Below, piece after piece: positions 8,048 to 16,785 of a stretch of DNA of 64,000 nt. Source of the stretch: Ferruginibacter sp050611725 (GTDB taxonomy: Bacteria > Bacteroidota > Bacteroidia > Chitinophagales > Chitinophagaceae). The translations under genes and the position numbers were made by a program. The DNA lies in contig NZ_JBODJB010000001.1 in the NCBI RefSeq assembly GCF_050611725.1, positions 1,674,001 to 1,738,000 of the forward strand, in the 5' to 3' direction. Below the pieces are notes generated by a model. That model ran no database searches, was not told where the DNA came from, and worked only from the letters and a program-made list of their open reading frames with translations. Position 1 is the first letter of the stretch. The number at the start of each line of letters is the position of its first letter.

Positions 8048-9040
8048 CTATAAAGTTAGTAAAAAAACAACGGTATCCACTCCGTCGGCGTAGTCGGTTA
8101 AAGATGGCTTTTGAGCGGCACCAAAAGGTATCTTATCTCCTGCAATACACTGTATATCATCGTTGTTTTTCAGACTGTTCAGCAAAGCTTCTTTATCGGT
8201 ATAAAAACTATAATTGAGTTGACTGATAGGGGAAAAAATGGCATCGCTTTCAACCAGCAAAGTAGCTTCATTGGTCATGTAAAAACGATTATTCATGATC
8301 TGCATCGATAAATTATAATCGTAATTGTTTCTGTATTTGTTATGATCCGAAAAATATTTATATCGATGGAATGATTGGAGCAGTGGGACAAAATCATATT
8401 CATTAGGGACAAATATTTTAGTAACATTTCTACACCCAAGCCCAAAGAAACTATGAATATCGTCAGCAAGTTTTTCTAAGGTTTCTTTCGATTCATCTCC
8501 GGTTAAAATGGCTATTGATGTACGGTTGCGTCTGATGATACTTGGATACTTACCAAAATACTGATCAAAATACCTTGCGCTGTTATTGCTTCCTGTAGCA
8601 ATGTAGGCATCACAACCCTTGAGCATATCGGCAGTAAGGATAAAATCTTTTACAGCTGGATCTATCTCGATCATTTTTTCAATTAAATGCGGTAATAGAA
8701 TATTGTCTTTAGAAGAAAGCTTGATTGTTTGTTTATGTCCGCAAATAAATACACATAATAGATCATGAAATCCAACCAAAGGAATATTGCCCGCCATTAC
8801 AATACCAACATTTTTCGGAGAGATATTATCGTCCAGATGATAATGATTTGCCCAGTCCTCCAGCTTATCTTTTGTGAGAAATTCGGTTACAATATTATTA
8901 GTAGCCAGATCAATAAATTCAGGAGTGAACCAGCCATTTACAATGCCTGCTTTTTCTTTAGTTTGCTGCCATTCTGCTGTGTTTTTTTGCAGGTAAAAGC
9001 CCAACTCACTTAATAAATTAATTCTATTTTGTAAATTCAT
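8048..9040 (-). CDS. Acyl-CoA reductase, LuxC family
   Basis: A 330-residue member of the LuxC family (PF05893), which reduces acyl-CoA or acyl-enzyme to aldehyde with NADPH. The expected catalytic cysteine is C203 in FGLGCRNVTKIFVP; other landmarks are NVGIVMAGNIPLVGFHDLL, IATGSNNSARYF and the C-terminal FGAAQKPSLTDYADGVDTV. It is shorter than LuxC of luminous bacteria (about 480), as are other Bacteroidota members. No luxA/B, D or E is near, so bioluminescence is not implied. It is divergent from a ferredoxin gene 70 bases away. Confidence 0.85.
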   Translation of the reverse strand: MNLQNRINLLSELGFYLQKNTAEWQQTKEKAGIVNGWFTPEFIDLATNNIVTEFLTKDKLEDWANHYHLDDNISPKNVGIVMAGNIPLVGFHDLLCVFICGHKQTIKLSSKDNILLPHLIEKMIEIDPAVKDFILTADMLKGCDAYIATGSNNSARYFDQYFGKYPSIIRRNRTSIAILTGDESKETLEKLADDIHSFFGLGCRNVTKIFVPNEYDFVPLLQSFHRYKYFSDHNKYRNNYDYNLSMQIMNNRFYMTNEATLLVESDAIFSPISQLNYSFYTDKEALLNSLKNNDDIQCIAGDKIPFGAAQKPSLTDYADGVDTVVFLLTL

Positions 9041-9063
9041 TTGGTAATTATACTTTTGAAGTG

Positions 9064-9071
9064 CAAAAGTA
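9064..9071 (-). promoter_or_regulatory. -7 element for the LuxC-like gene
   Basis: TACTTTTG read on the minus strand from 9071 to 9064, an exact TAnnTTTG match, 24 bases before the ATG at 9040. Confidence 0.5.
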
Positions 9072-9110
9072 TTTTATTTAACCCTTTATTTCTAAAAAAA
9101 CAAAACGACG

Positions 9111-9458
9111 ATGGCTATTAAAATCACAGACGAATGTATTAACTGCGGAGCCTGCGAACCTGAATGTCCTAATAACGCAATTTATGAAGGCGGTGTAGAA
9201 TGGGCTGTTGCTGACGGAACAACTGTAAAAGGTGCATTTACTTTATTGGATGGTACTCAGGTAGATGCAGATCAACGCAATGCACCACTTAGTGTAGATA
9301 CTTATTATATTACACCAAATAAATGTACAGAGTGTCAAGGGTTTCATGAAGAACCACAATGTGCTGCTGTTTGTCCGGTAGATTGTTGTGTACCTGATGA
9401 AATGTACGAAGAAACAGTAGAAGTGTTGATGGCAAAGAAAGAAAGCTTACACGTATAA
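9111..9458 (+). CDS. 4Fe-4S dicluster ferredoxin
   Basis: A 115-residue soluble ferredoxin. The first cluster motif is CINCGACEPECP (residues 9-20); the second is CTECQGFHEEPQCAAVCPVDCC with an 8-residue insertion between its cysteines, as in long-loop Allochromatium-type ferredoxins. An insertion of about 45 residues separates the motifs. It carries electrons between cytoplasmic enzymes. It lies head to head with the LuxC-like reductase, a pairing that suggests shared regulation or use. Confidence 0.93.
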   Translation: MAIKITDECINCGACEPECPNNAIYEGGVEWAVADGTTVKGAFTLLDGTQVDADQRNAPLSVDTYYITPNKCTECQGFHEEPQCAAVCPVDCCVPDEMYEETVEVLMAKKESLHV

Positions 9459-9514
9459 CTCTTTATAAAGACCGGAAGGTCTTACTACAGACAGGTGATA
9501 TTTCCTGTAACAAC

Positions 9515-9547
9515 GGCGAGGGTATTGTAAAATACTTTCGCCTTTTT
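9515..9547 (+). terminator. Terminator after ferredoxin
   Basis: Twelve-pair stem GGCGAGGGTATT/AATACTTTCGCC (two G-U) with GTAA loop and a TTTTT tail. Confidence 0.85.
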
Positions 9548-9586
9548 GTATATTTGACTTCTTAATAGATTTCACTAAATTACTGC

Positions 9587-10051
9587 ATGAAAAAATTTCT
9601 ACCTTTTATAGCCTTTCTTTTTATTTTATCATCTTGTTTTAATAAAAAACCGGATACTGATATTGTTCAGGAAAAGATGAATATGGTACAGGCCGATCGG
9701 GATTTTTCTAAAATGAGTGAAGAAAAGGGATGGAAAGCGGCTTATTTCGAATATATTGATAGTAACGGCATATTGCTTAGGCCCAACACAAAACCCATCT
9801 TTGGCGGTGAGGCTATTTTCTACATTACCCAAGGTGAAGATTCTACATATAGCGTTACATGGGATCCACAAGGGAGTACCATTGCACAATCGGGAGAAAT
9901 AGGATATACCTATGGCATATATTCACTCAAATCTAAAAATGATTCTACTGTAGAATATGGCACCTATGTAAATGTTTGGAAAAAACAACCTGATAATAAA
10001 TGGAAATTTGTGCTGAATTGTGGTAATGAAGGTGTGGGTGAGCTGAAATAA
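9587..10051 (+). CDS. SnoaL/DUF4440-like lipoprotein
   Basis: A 154-residue lipoprotein: MKKFLPFIAFLFILSSC gives a lipobox ending in cysteine 17. The mature part has the look of an NTF2/SnoaL-like cone fold (DUF4440): a leading helix (QADRDFSKMSEEKGWKAAYFEYID), then GILLRPNTKPIFGGEAIF and a closing sheet (GYTYGIYSL, YGTYVNVWKKQPDNKWKFVLN). These folds bind small ligands or act as enzymes of many kinds, so a role cannot be assigned. It is flanked by terminators or gaps and seems to be a single-gene unit. Confidence 0.8.
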   Translation: MKKFLPFIAFLFILSSCFNKKPDTDIVQEKMNMVQADRDFSKMSEEKGWKAAYFEYIDSNGILLRPNTKPIFGGEAIFYITQGEDSTYSVTWDPQGSTIAQSGEIGYTYGIYSLKSKNDSTVEYGTYVNVWKKQPDNKWKFVLNCGNEGVGELK

Positions 10052-10151
10052 CTCATTAAAGTTTACTTAAATTCATGCTACTTTGAGGCGTCATGCCAAA
10101 AACTAACAACTATTTTCGTTTCTTTGTTCAAATAATACGTTCAATAAATAA

Positions 10152-11135
10152 ATGAAGAAAAAAATTGCCCTGATCACAGGCGGTTATTCCGGTGAAGCGG
10201 TTATATCCTACAAGAGTGCCGTTACTATTGAAAATAATATCGATGACCAAAAATGGGATTGCTATAAGATAGATATTCGTAATGACGGATGGTTTTATTT
10301 AGCCCCCGATGGGACACAGATACCCGTTGACAAAAATGATTTTTCAATTACGATCAACAGTAATAAAATAAAGTTTGACGCAGTACTCGTTGGCTTGCAT
10401 GGTACACCCGGCGAAGACGGTAAACTGCAAGGGTATTTCGATTGTTTGAAAATACCTTACACATCTTGTAACGCTGCCAGTTCTGCACTAACATTCAATA
10501 AAAGATATACGGTAGCTGTTGCTGCTTTTGCAGGGATGCATGTAGCAAAATCTTTACATTTGTTCAAACAAGATCAAAACCATACAACGGAAAGTATCTT
10601 ACAGGAATTAAAACTGCCCGTTTTTGTAAAGCCAAATAATGGAGGAAGCAGTATTGGGATGAGTAAAGTAAATAAGGCGAAGGATCTTGCCGATGCGATT
10701 GAAAAGGCTTTTAAAGAAGATGATCAGGTATTGGTAGAAGAATTCATCAAAGGAAGAGAGTTTACCATTGGCGTATTTAAAACAAAAGGGCAGATCATTT
10801 CGCTGCCGATAACAGAAGTGATAGCTAAGAACGAATTCTTCGATTTTGAAGCAAAATATGAAGGAAAGAGCGAAGAGATAACGCCTGCGAAAGTGGATCA
10901 ATCAATAGCTGATAAAATAAGCAGTGCAGCTAAAAAAGCGTATAGTATTTTTAATTGTAACGGTGTGGTAAGGATCGATTTTATTTACAATGAAGCTAAC
11001 GGTAATCCATACATGTTAGAGATCAATACGGTGCCCGGACAAAGTGAGGCTAGCATTGTGCCTCAACAAGTGAGAGCAATGGGATGGACTTTAAAAGATT
11101 TTTATAGTGCTTTAATTGAAGAATGTTTTAACTAA
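10152..11135 (+). CDS. ddl: D-alanine--D-alanine ligase
   Basis: Cytoplasmic ATP-grasp ligase that makes the D-Ala-D-Ala end of the peptidoglycan peptide. The 327 residues carry GGYSGEAVISYKSA at the N-terminus, LHGTPGEDGKLQGYFD, the ATP-binding VKPNNGGSSIGMSKV, VEEFIKGREFTIGV and the metal-binding MLEINTVPGQSEASIVPQQ. Length is normal. A PASTA-domain protein gene follows after 5 bases, consistent with a cell-wall operon. Confidence 0.96.
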   Translation: MKKKIALITGGYSGEAVISYKSAVTIENNIDDQKWDCYKIDIRNDGWFYLAPDGTQIPVDKNDFSITINSNKIKFDAVLVGLHGTPGEDGKLQGYFDCLKIPYTSCNAASSALTFNKRYTVAVAAFAGMHVAKSLHLFKQDQNHTTESILQELKLPVFVKPNNGGSSIGMSKVNKAKDLADAIEKAFKEDDQVLVEEFIKGREFTIGVFKTKGQIISLPITEVIAKNEFFDFEAKYEGKSEEITPAKVDQSIADKISSAAKKAYSIFNCNGVVRIDFIYNEANGNPYMLEINTVPGQSEASIVPQQVRAMGWTLKDFYSALIEECFN

Positions 11136-11140
11136 ACAAT

Positions 11141-11932
11141 ATGTTTAAATTTATAACTGATAGACCGCTTTGGGTAAACCTGCTGGCAGCATTGGTGCTG
11201 GGGTTGTTGCTGGTTTTTTTAACGCTGCAAACTCTCAGTTGGTTAACCAATCATGGGCAATACCTAACTGTTCCTTCATTGGTTGGTAAAGACACTAAAG
11301 AGGCTATTAAAATTCTTGAAGAAAAGGGATTTGAAGTGGTGATACAAGATTCAGTTTATACCGATACGCTAAAGAAAGGTACCGTTATAAAACAATTACC
11401 CGATGGTAATGCTACAGTAAAAGTAAATCGTAGTGTTTTTCTTACGGTAAACAGATATACGCCCCCTATGATTGAAATGCCTAAACTTGAAGGGTTGAGT
11501 TTGCGTTTTGCGTTGGATGTTTTGGCCAGAAGCCATCTCAAGTTGCAGGATACTATTTATAAGCAGGATTTTATGAAAGGGTCGATCCTTGAACAACAAT
11601 ATATGGGTTCAAAAATAATGCCCGGACAGAAAATACAATGGGGTAGTGCCATTACCTTGATCGTTAGTGGTGGATTACCGGATGAGCAGATACTCGTTCC
11701 GGATCTATATGGGATGAGATTTTTGGATGCTAAGGCATTACTTGATTCTAATGGTTTGTCGTTGGGAGCTGTTATTGCTACCGGTGATGTAAGAGATACC
11801 GGTTCGGCATTTATTTACGGACAAAGTCCAAGGCACTTAGATGAAAAAAATACACCATACTTTATCCATCCCGGCCAATTGATGGATATATGGATATCAT
11901 CTACACAACTTCCAAGGGATACGATCAGATAA
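11141..11932 (+). CDS. Membrane-anchored PASTA-domain protein
   Basis: A 263-residue protein with one N-terminal membrane span (about 14-33) and three extracytoplasmic PASTA repeats (about 40-105, 110-178, 185-258), each with the typical start (VPSLVGKDTKEAIKIL, MPKLEGLSLRFALDVL, VPDLYGMRFLDAKALL). PASTA domains bind peptidoglycan or muropeptides. Unlike PASTA kinases and penicillin-binding proteins there is no catalytic domain. Its position 5 bases after ddl supports a wall-related role, perhaps as a sensor or scaffold. Confidence 0.9.
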   Translation: MFKFITDRPLWVNLLAALVLGLLLVFLTLQTLSWLTNHGQYLTVPSLVGKDTKEAIKILEEKGFEVVIQDSVYTDTLKKGTVIKQLPDGNATVKVNRSVFLTVNRYTPPMIEMPKLEGLSLRFALDVLARSHLKLQDTIYKQDFMKGSILEQQYMGSKIMPGQKIQWGSAITLIVSGGLPDEQILVPDLYGMRFLDAKALLDSNGLSLGAVIATGDVRDTGSAFIYGQSPRHLDEKNTPYFIHPGQLMDIWISSTQLPRDTIR

Positions 11933-11959
11933 TAATAAAAAAAACAAATAAATTGAATA

Positions 11960-12265
11960 ATGAATACAATTACAGTTGAAGAAGTAAAAGCAAGATTAGA
12001 TGCAGGCGAAAAATTAAATATTGTTGATGTAAGAGAGCCGCATGAAAATGCAGAATTCAATATTGGCGGGCCATTGATTCCGTTAGGAAAAATCCAGGCA
12101 ATGCAAATCGATGAGTTGGAAGATCTGAAAGATGAAGAACTCATCATTTATTGCAGAAGCGGTAACAGAAGCGGGCAGGCTTGTTTGATATTGGACGCAG
12201 CAGGTTTTAAGAATACAAAAAACCTTGTAGGGGGTATGTTGGATTGGCAGGCTAAATACAGCTAA
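11960..12265 (+). CDS. Rhodanese-like domain protein
   Basis: A 101-residue single-domain rhodanese. It has the entry motif VDVREPHENAEFNIGGPLIPLG and the active-site loop CRSGNRS with cysteine at about residue 75, so persulfide chemistry is possible. It resembles GlpE/PspE-type sulfurtransferases in length and lacks a signal peptide, so it is cytoplasmic. It follows the PASTA gene by 27 bases and ends at a bidirectional terminator. Confidence 0.92.
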   Translation: MNTITVEEVKARLDAGEKLNIVDVREPHENAEFNIGGPLIPLGKIQAMQIDELEDLKDEELIIYCRSGNRSGQACLILDAAGFKNTKNLVGGMLDWQAKYS

Positions 12266-12285
12266 CGATTTTTTATGTTATAAAT

Positions 12286-12321
12286 AAAAACACCGGTCAA
12301 TTTAAATTAACCGGTGTTTTT
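12286..12321. terminator. Bidirectional terminator
   Basis: AAAAACACCGGT and its complement ACCGGTGTTTTT form a 12-base stem around an AT loop, shared by the convergent rhodanese and TonB-receptor genes. Confidence 0.9.
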
Positions 12322-12336
12322 GTATTAAGGAAAGGG

Positions 12337-14508
12337 TTATAGCTTAATATTAATGCCTATGTTGAAAGTAGTGCCAGCCATTGGGTAATAATAATTGCCA
12401 TTCACTACAGCCCCATCTACAATTGCGGGATAAGTTGCGCCGTTTGGTTCATATTTAGTATTAAATAGATTGCTCACTTGCGCATGAATATTCCATTCTT
12501 TAAATAAAAGATTTTTTAAAGTCAGTATACCTCTCACATCTTGAGTATAAAAAGCATCTAACGATCTTCCGTCTGTTTGTGTATTATCTAAATATTGCTT
12601 ACCAACATATTTACTGATCAAACTGAATTCCAAATTGCTGTATGGCAGAATATTTATTGTTGCAGCACCTACTACTGATGGAGAGAATGCAATAGAGGTA
12701 TTACTGTACGTAATGTCTTTTGTTGAAAGCCATTCCCAATTAGCGTCATACTCATCTATATACTGTGTGAATTTTTTAATTTTATTTGAACTCAATGCAA
12801 TATTTGCAGCAGCATTTATCTTTTTACTGACAACATAAGCTCCCTGTAGTTCTACTCCCAAACGATAGCTATTGGGTACATTCACTCTTGTATAAGCACC
12901 TACATCATTTAATTGTCCGGTTAAAACTAATTGGTCTTTGTAAAGCATATAATATGCGGTTGCACCAAAAGAATAATTAGTATTTTTCTTTTCAATACCT
13001 GCTTCAAAATCATGCAAGGTTTCTTTTTTAGGCTGATTGATGATGCCTGCTTCAAAATCATCACGGTTGGGTTCTTTATTTCCCAAAGCGTAGCTGAAGT
13101 AATATTGCCAGTCATTGCTGTTATAAGTCAGACCTAATTTCGGATTCACAAAATTGAATTTTCGGTTCACGTCTAATTCAGGGTGATCCTGAAATCCATT
13201 CATTTCATGTTGTACATGCCTGTACTGTAGATCTGCAAACATTGCCAGTCTGGTAGATAAATGGTGTTGCCATTTTGTATAAATGTTTATATCACTTTTT
13301 ATTGCTTTCAAATGATAGTATTCATAATCGTTATCAATTCCACCGTTCTTCGACCATATAAGATTTCCGTGATGTATACCATCATATACTGTCCAGCCAC
13401 CGCCAATAGTAACAGCATTTTTAGCATTTTGATATTGTAAGGCAAATGTTTGCCCGTAGAAATAATTGTCTAACCATTTTTGCCTGATAACATCCGTTGT
13501 TTTTATCGTTGTATCTCTGATCACAAGATTAGGTAATCCGTATTTGGAGAATTTTTGGTCTCCTTTATAGTTTTCATAATAACCTAACCCACGTGTTAAA
13601 AAAGCGGCGGTATTAAAATTCCATTTGCTGTTAATGGCACGTGTATAAAATAATTGGTAATGTGTTTGAGTATAGTTATCCGTTTCATTATCATAAGGAG
13701 TGCCGGGCTTTTCTGTTCCGGAAGAGTTATTTGTTCTGTCTGATTCCAGTAAATAGTCGGGAACGCCATTCCATGCTTGATAAGTTTTTTCTTTACCCGA
13801 TAAAATATTAAACCTTAGGGTTGATTTTTTTCTGATATACGCCCCCGATAAGTATAACGATTGAAGATCGCTGCTTGCTCTGTCAATATAACCGTCACTG
13901 CTCAGTCTGCTCAGTCTTGCATCAACTGTAAAACGATTGTTGATCAATCCTGTTCCGGCTTTCACAGTATTTTTCCAGGTGTTGAAAGAGCCAAAATTGT
14001 TATTGATCTCTCCATAGGCTTTAGCGTTTAATTCATTTGTAGAAATACTGATGGTACTCCCGAAAGCGCCAGTTCCGTTTGAAGAAGTACCTACGCCTCT
14101 TTGTATTTGAATGCTATTGGTCGAGGAAGCAATGTCAGGCATATCTACGAAATAGACACCGCCGCTTTCTGCATCATTATACGGAATACCATTCAATGTA
14201 ACATTGATCCTTGTTGCATCCGTACCACGGATCCTTATTCCCGTGTATCCTACACCGTTACCTGCATCGGAGCTGATAACAACAGCAGGTGTTTGGTTTA
14301 ATAGAAATGGGAGGTCTTGTCCAATATTGTTTTTCTCAATTGATTTTTTTGAAAGATTTGTTTTTGTAAAAGGGGCATTGTCTGATGCTCTGATGGCTGA
14401 TACCTCTACTGCAGTAAGGGTAGTAGTATCTGACAAGCTTTTGACTTTTTGTGCACGGCATACAACAATGCCTGTTAAAAGCAAACTGCTTAAAAATAAT
14501 TTTTTCAT
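12337..14508 (-). CDS. TonB-dependent outer-membrane receptor under TPP riboswitch control
   Basis: A 723-residue outer-membrane receptor: signal peptide to about residue 20, plug domain about 45-160 (VEVSAIRASDNAPFT, TGIRIRGTDATRINVTLNGIPYND, IQIQRGVGTSSNGTGAFGSTI) and a 22-strand barrel ending in a typical aromatic-flanked last strand (TTFNIGINIKL). There is no SusC-type N-terminal carboxypeptidase-like domain. A TPP riboswitch lies in its leader, so the likely cargo is thiamine or a precursor, as for the TPP-controlled receptors reported in Bacteroides. No SusD partner or thiamine enzyme is adjacent. Confidence 0.93.
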   Translation of the reverse strand: MKKLFLSSLLLTGIVVCRAQKVKSLSDTTTLTAVEVSAIRASDNAPFTKTNLSKKSIEKNNIGQDLPFLLNQTPAVVISSDAGNGVGYTGIRIRGTDATRINVTLNGIPYNDAESGGVYFVDMPDIASSTNSIQIQRGVGTSSNGTGAFGSTISISTNELNAKAYGEINNNFGSFNTWKNTVKAGTGLINNRFTVDARLSRLSSDGYIDRASSDLQSLYLSGAYIRKKSTLRFNILSGKEKTYQAWNGVPDYLLESDRTNNSSGTEKPGTPYDNETDNYTQTHYQLFYTRAINSKWNFNTAAFLTRGLGYYENYKGDQKFSKYGLPNLVIRDTTIKTTDVIRQKWLDNYFYGQTFALQYQNAKNAVTIGGGWTVYDGIHHGNLIWSKNGGIDNDYEYYHLKAIKSDINIYTKWQHHLSTRLAMFADLQYRHVQHEMNGFQDHPELDVNRKFNFVNPKLGLTYNSNDWQYYFSYALGNKEPNRDDFEAGIINQPKKETLHDFEAGIEKKNTNYSFGATAYYMLYKDQLVLTGQLNDVGAYTRVNVPNSYRLGVELQGAYVVSKKINAAANIALSSNKIKKFTQYIDEYDANWEWLSTKDITYSNTSIAFSPSVVGAATINILPYSNLEFSLISKYVGKQYLDNTQTDGRSLDAFYTQDVRGILTLKNLLFKEWNIHAQVSNLFNTKYEPNGATYPAIVDGAVVNGNYYYPMAGTTFNIGINIKL

Positions 14509-14561
14509 TCGATAAAATTTGTGTCGAACATCCGGAATAGAAGCATCCGATGTAAAAGTGT

Positions 14562-14655
14562 ATCTCCCTTCGCAGGTATTATCCTGAGCAGGTTATACGG
14601 GTATGATCTCAGCTGTTTTATATTTTGCCGGCAAAATATAATTGGCACCCCGGAA
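14562..14655 (-). promoter_or_regulatory. TPP (thiamine pyrophosphate) riboswitch, THI element
   Basis: Read on the minus strand, the leader has the conserved THI-box blocks in order: GGGGTGCC, an AT hairpin with a GCCGGC centre (optional P3a), GCTGAGATCATACCCGT, ACCTG, CAGGATAATACCTGCG, AAGGGAGA. These form the pyrimidine- and diphosphate-sensing arms. Between the aptamer and the start codon is a GGA/TCC hairpin without a U-run, so control of translation initiation is more likely than termination. Confidence 0.95.
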
Positions 14656-14686
14656 ATTCTGACGATTAAAAGAGCGTTTTGTGGTG

Positions 14687-14694
14687 CAAAGTTA
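14687..14694 (-). promoter_or_regulatory. -7 element upstream of the TPP riboswitch
   Basis: TAACTTTG on the minus strand (14694 to 14687), an exact TAnnTTTG match, about 32 bases before the first conserved riboswitch block. The rest of the spacer up to 14987 is AT-rich and shows nothing else I can support. Confidence 0.55.
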
Positions 14695-14987
14695 TATCGC
14701 TTTTTTCTACACTTCCTAATTTTTTCTTTTAAATATCGGCTTCTTAAAAACTAATAGCTATTATTTTAAATGTGTAAATATTTATAAAATAGATACTTAG
14801 TAAGGATTTGGTTTGTTTTTAATTACGTCGATAAAAAATAATAGTTCTGCACAATAATTCATAAACTAGTTCGTTTTAATTTTTTATCCTCCATCCTACG
14901 GATGCATTTTGCATTTCTTCAAAAAAATCAATAGCTATTTTCCAATTCATTCTATAAAAAGCTTTAAACCTTGTAAACTTTTTTAGT

Positions 14988-16730
14988 ATGAAAACTTTTT
15001 TCCTCTCAGCTTTTATGCTGATGTTATCGGTATGTACTGCACTGACAGTTACCGCACAAAACACTGATTTGCCTAATCCGGATGCAAATATTCAAACACT
15101 TCCTGTTGGTTCGTTTGTAATTGCTATGGATAATGCCAATCAAAATGCTCCCGGTTATTTCAACCTTAAATCGTATGGATTGATTGTTAGCTTACAAAAT
15201 TTAGGTGTAAGATTAAGATGGGTAATAAAATCCGGTAAAGCTCATGGCGATGCTGATTTTTCAGTAACGGCAGAAAAGGCTTTCCCTACTTTTGTTGCGG
15301 CGGGAGGTACCCCTAAAGATTTTAAAGCGGGTCCATTCGTTATTTTTCCAACTGATACAGCATTGGCACGTATAGGGATAACATTATTTAATAATTCATT
15401 ATCGAACAGTTCAAAAGTAAATATTTACAGAACTACGGCTTCTGTAAATGTTGATGTACGTTACGATCTGAAAGGGGTTAAACCTAAGGCTGCAATTTTA
15501 AATGATGGAGGTAAGGGATCTATTCAACAAGCCTTCATGGTTACAGCTTCTATTCCTACAACGAATTATGCAATTCTCGATTCTGCTGTTAATCTTTACA
15601 ATGGTTGTTACACTTTTGCATCAGAACCACATAATGATGGTGGCGGTGGATTTCCTATCGATAGAATTGTAGATTCTTTGAAAGATTTTGTTGCACGAGG
15701 AGGTAATTTCTTAGCACAATGTCATGCTATTTCTACTTACGAAAATTTCAGACAAGTGCAATCATCAAATGGTATTACCGGTGGAGGGTCGGATTATAAA
15801 ACTTCAAACGTATTAATTCCTGATGCCAATGTTGGCTATTCAAATGCAGATATGTCGTATGCTCAATTTGATGGAATTTTCAAAGCCAATCAAACCGGGT
15901 TTATGCAAACATGGCAACGTTTTCCTGGAGGAACAGCATTAAATAATTTTTATCCGGTAATAGTTGGTAACACAGCTGCTACTGATTCTATATTTGGAGC
16001 AACTGTAACCAAGCATGTTTCAGGTAAAGGCGGGTTAATATTTTATTTGGGTAACCATACTTTTTCAGGAAGTGCGGTTGAAGATCTAAATGGTCAAAGA
16101 ATGTATTTAAATGCATTTTTAACTCCTGCTGCATATGCTAGCTGTCCTTTGTACGAATGTGTGGGTACAGCCTGTGGGCCATTACCAATAGTATTGTCTT
16201 ACTTTAAAGCTAAAAAAAGCAGTGCCGGACAAGTTCAATTGAACTGGACAACCACCACTGAATTACAGGCTAAAGAATTTATAGTAGAAAGATCTTTTGA
16301 TGGAATTAATTTTGTTGGCATACGGGTGATCGCAGCTCACGGTACGAGTAGCTCTACTTTAAATTATGATGCGATTGATCCTTCGCCTGTAAAGGGTTAC
16401 AATTACTATCGTTTAACTGAAGTGTCGAATGACGGTAGAAAAACATATTCTGAAATTGTTTCCGTTTATTTCAGCGGTAAAAATATGGGATTGGAAATTT
16501 ATCCAACTGTAACACATCAAAATATTACTGTTGATATGAACGCATTTGCCAATAACAACACTATCAGTGTATATGATTTGAATGGTAAAACCGTTATCAA
16601 TAAATTAAGAGTAAGCGGTAATTCTGTTAAGCTTGATGTTAGCAATTTATCTGCAGGAACTTATATACTGAAAGCTGTTAGCTCAAATGGAACAATACTG
16701 CAAAACAGATTTGTTGTTGTAAAAAATTAA
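14988..16730 (+). CDS. T9SS-secreted protein with class-I amidotransferase-like core
   Basis: A 580-residue cargo of the type IX secretion system. A signal peptide ends at TVTAQ (about residue 24). Residues 160-380 look like a ThuA/class-I glutamine amidotransferase-like flavodoxin fold: KAAILNDGGKG at the start, a nucleophile-elbow-like GGNFLAQCHAIS, then GGLIFYLGNHTFSG. A linker with ELQAKEFIVERSFDGINF is the fibronectin-like module that often precedes the sorting domain, and the last 80 residues (LEIYPTVTHQNITVDM, SVYDLNGKTV, LSAGTYILKA) are the type A C-terminal sorting signal. Substrate unknown. Confidence 0.85.
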   Translation: MKTFFLSAFMLMLSVCTALTVTAQNTDLPNPDANIQTLPVGSFVIAMDNANQNAPGYFNLKSYGLIVSLQNLGVRLRWVIKSGKAHGDADFSVTAEKAFPTFVAAGGTPKDFKAGPFVIFPTDTALARIGITLFNNSLSNSSKVNIYRTTASVNVDVRYDLKGVKPKAAILNDGGKGSIQQAFMVTASIPTTNYAILDSAVNLYNGCYTFASEPHNDGGGGFPIDRIVDSLKDFVARGGNFLAQCHAISTYENFRQVQSSNGITGGGSDYKTSNVLIPDANVGYSNADMSYAQFDGIFKANQTGFMQTWQRFPGGTALNNFYPVIVGNTAATDSIFGATVTKHVSGKGGLIFYLGNHTFSGSAVEDLNGQRMYLNAFLTPAAYASCPLYECVGTACGPLPIVLSYFKAKKSSAGQVQLNWTTTTELQAKEFIVERSFDGINFVGIRVIAAHGTSSSTLNYDAIDPSPVKGYNYYRLTEVSNDGRKTYSEIVSVYFSGKNMGLEIYPTVTHQNITVDMNAFANNNTISVYDLNGKTVINKLRVSGNSVKLDVSNLSAGTYILKAVSSNGTILQNRFVVVKN

Positions 16731-16756
16731 TAATTAATAAAGGCCAACCAAAGCCC

Positions 16757-16785
16757 AACCACCTCATTTATTGAGGTGGTTTTTT
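16757..16785 (+). terminator. Terminator after the T9SS protein gene
   Basis: AACCACCTCA/TGAGGTGGTT, ten pairs, loop TTTAT, then a T-run that touches the stop of the convergent gene. Confidence 0.88.

Noticed and set aside
8048..9040. Bioluminescence (lux) operon
   Set aside because: Only a LuxC-family reductase is present; no luciferase, LuxD or LuxE.
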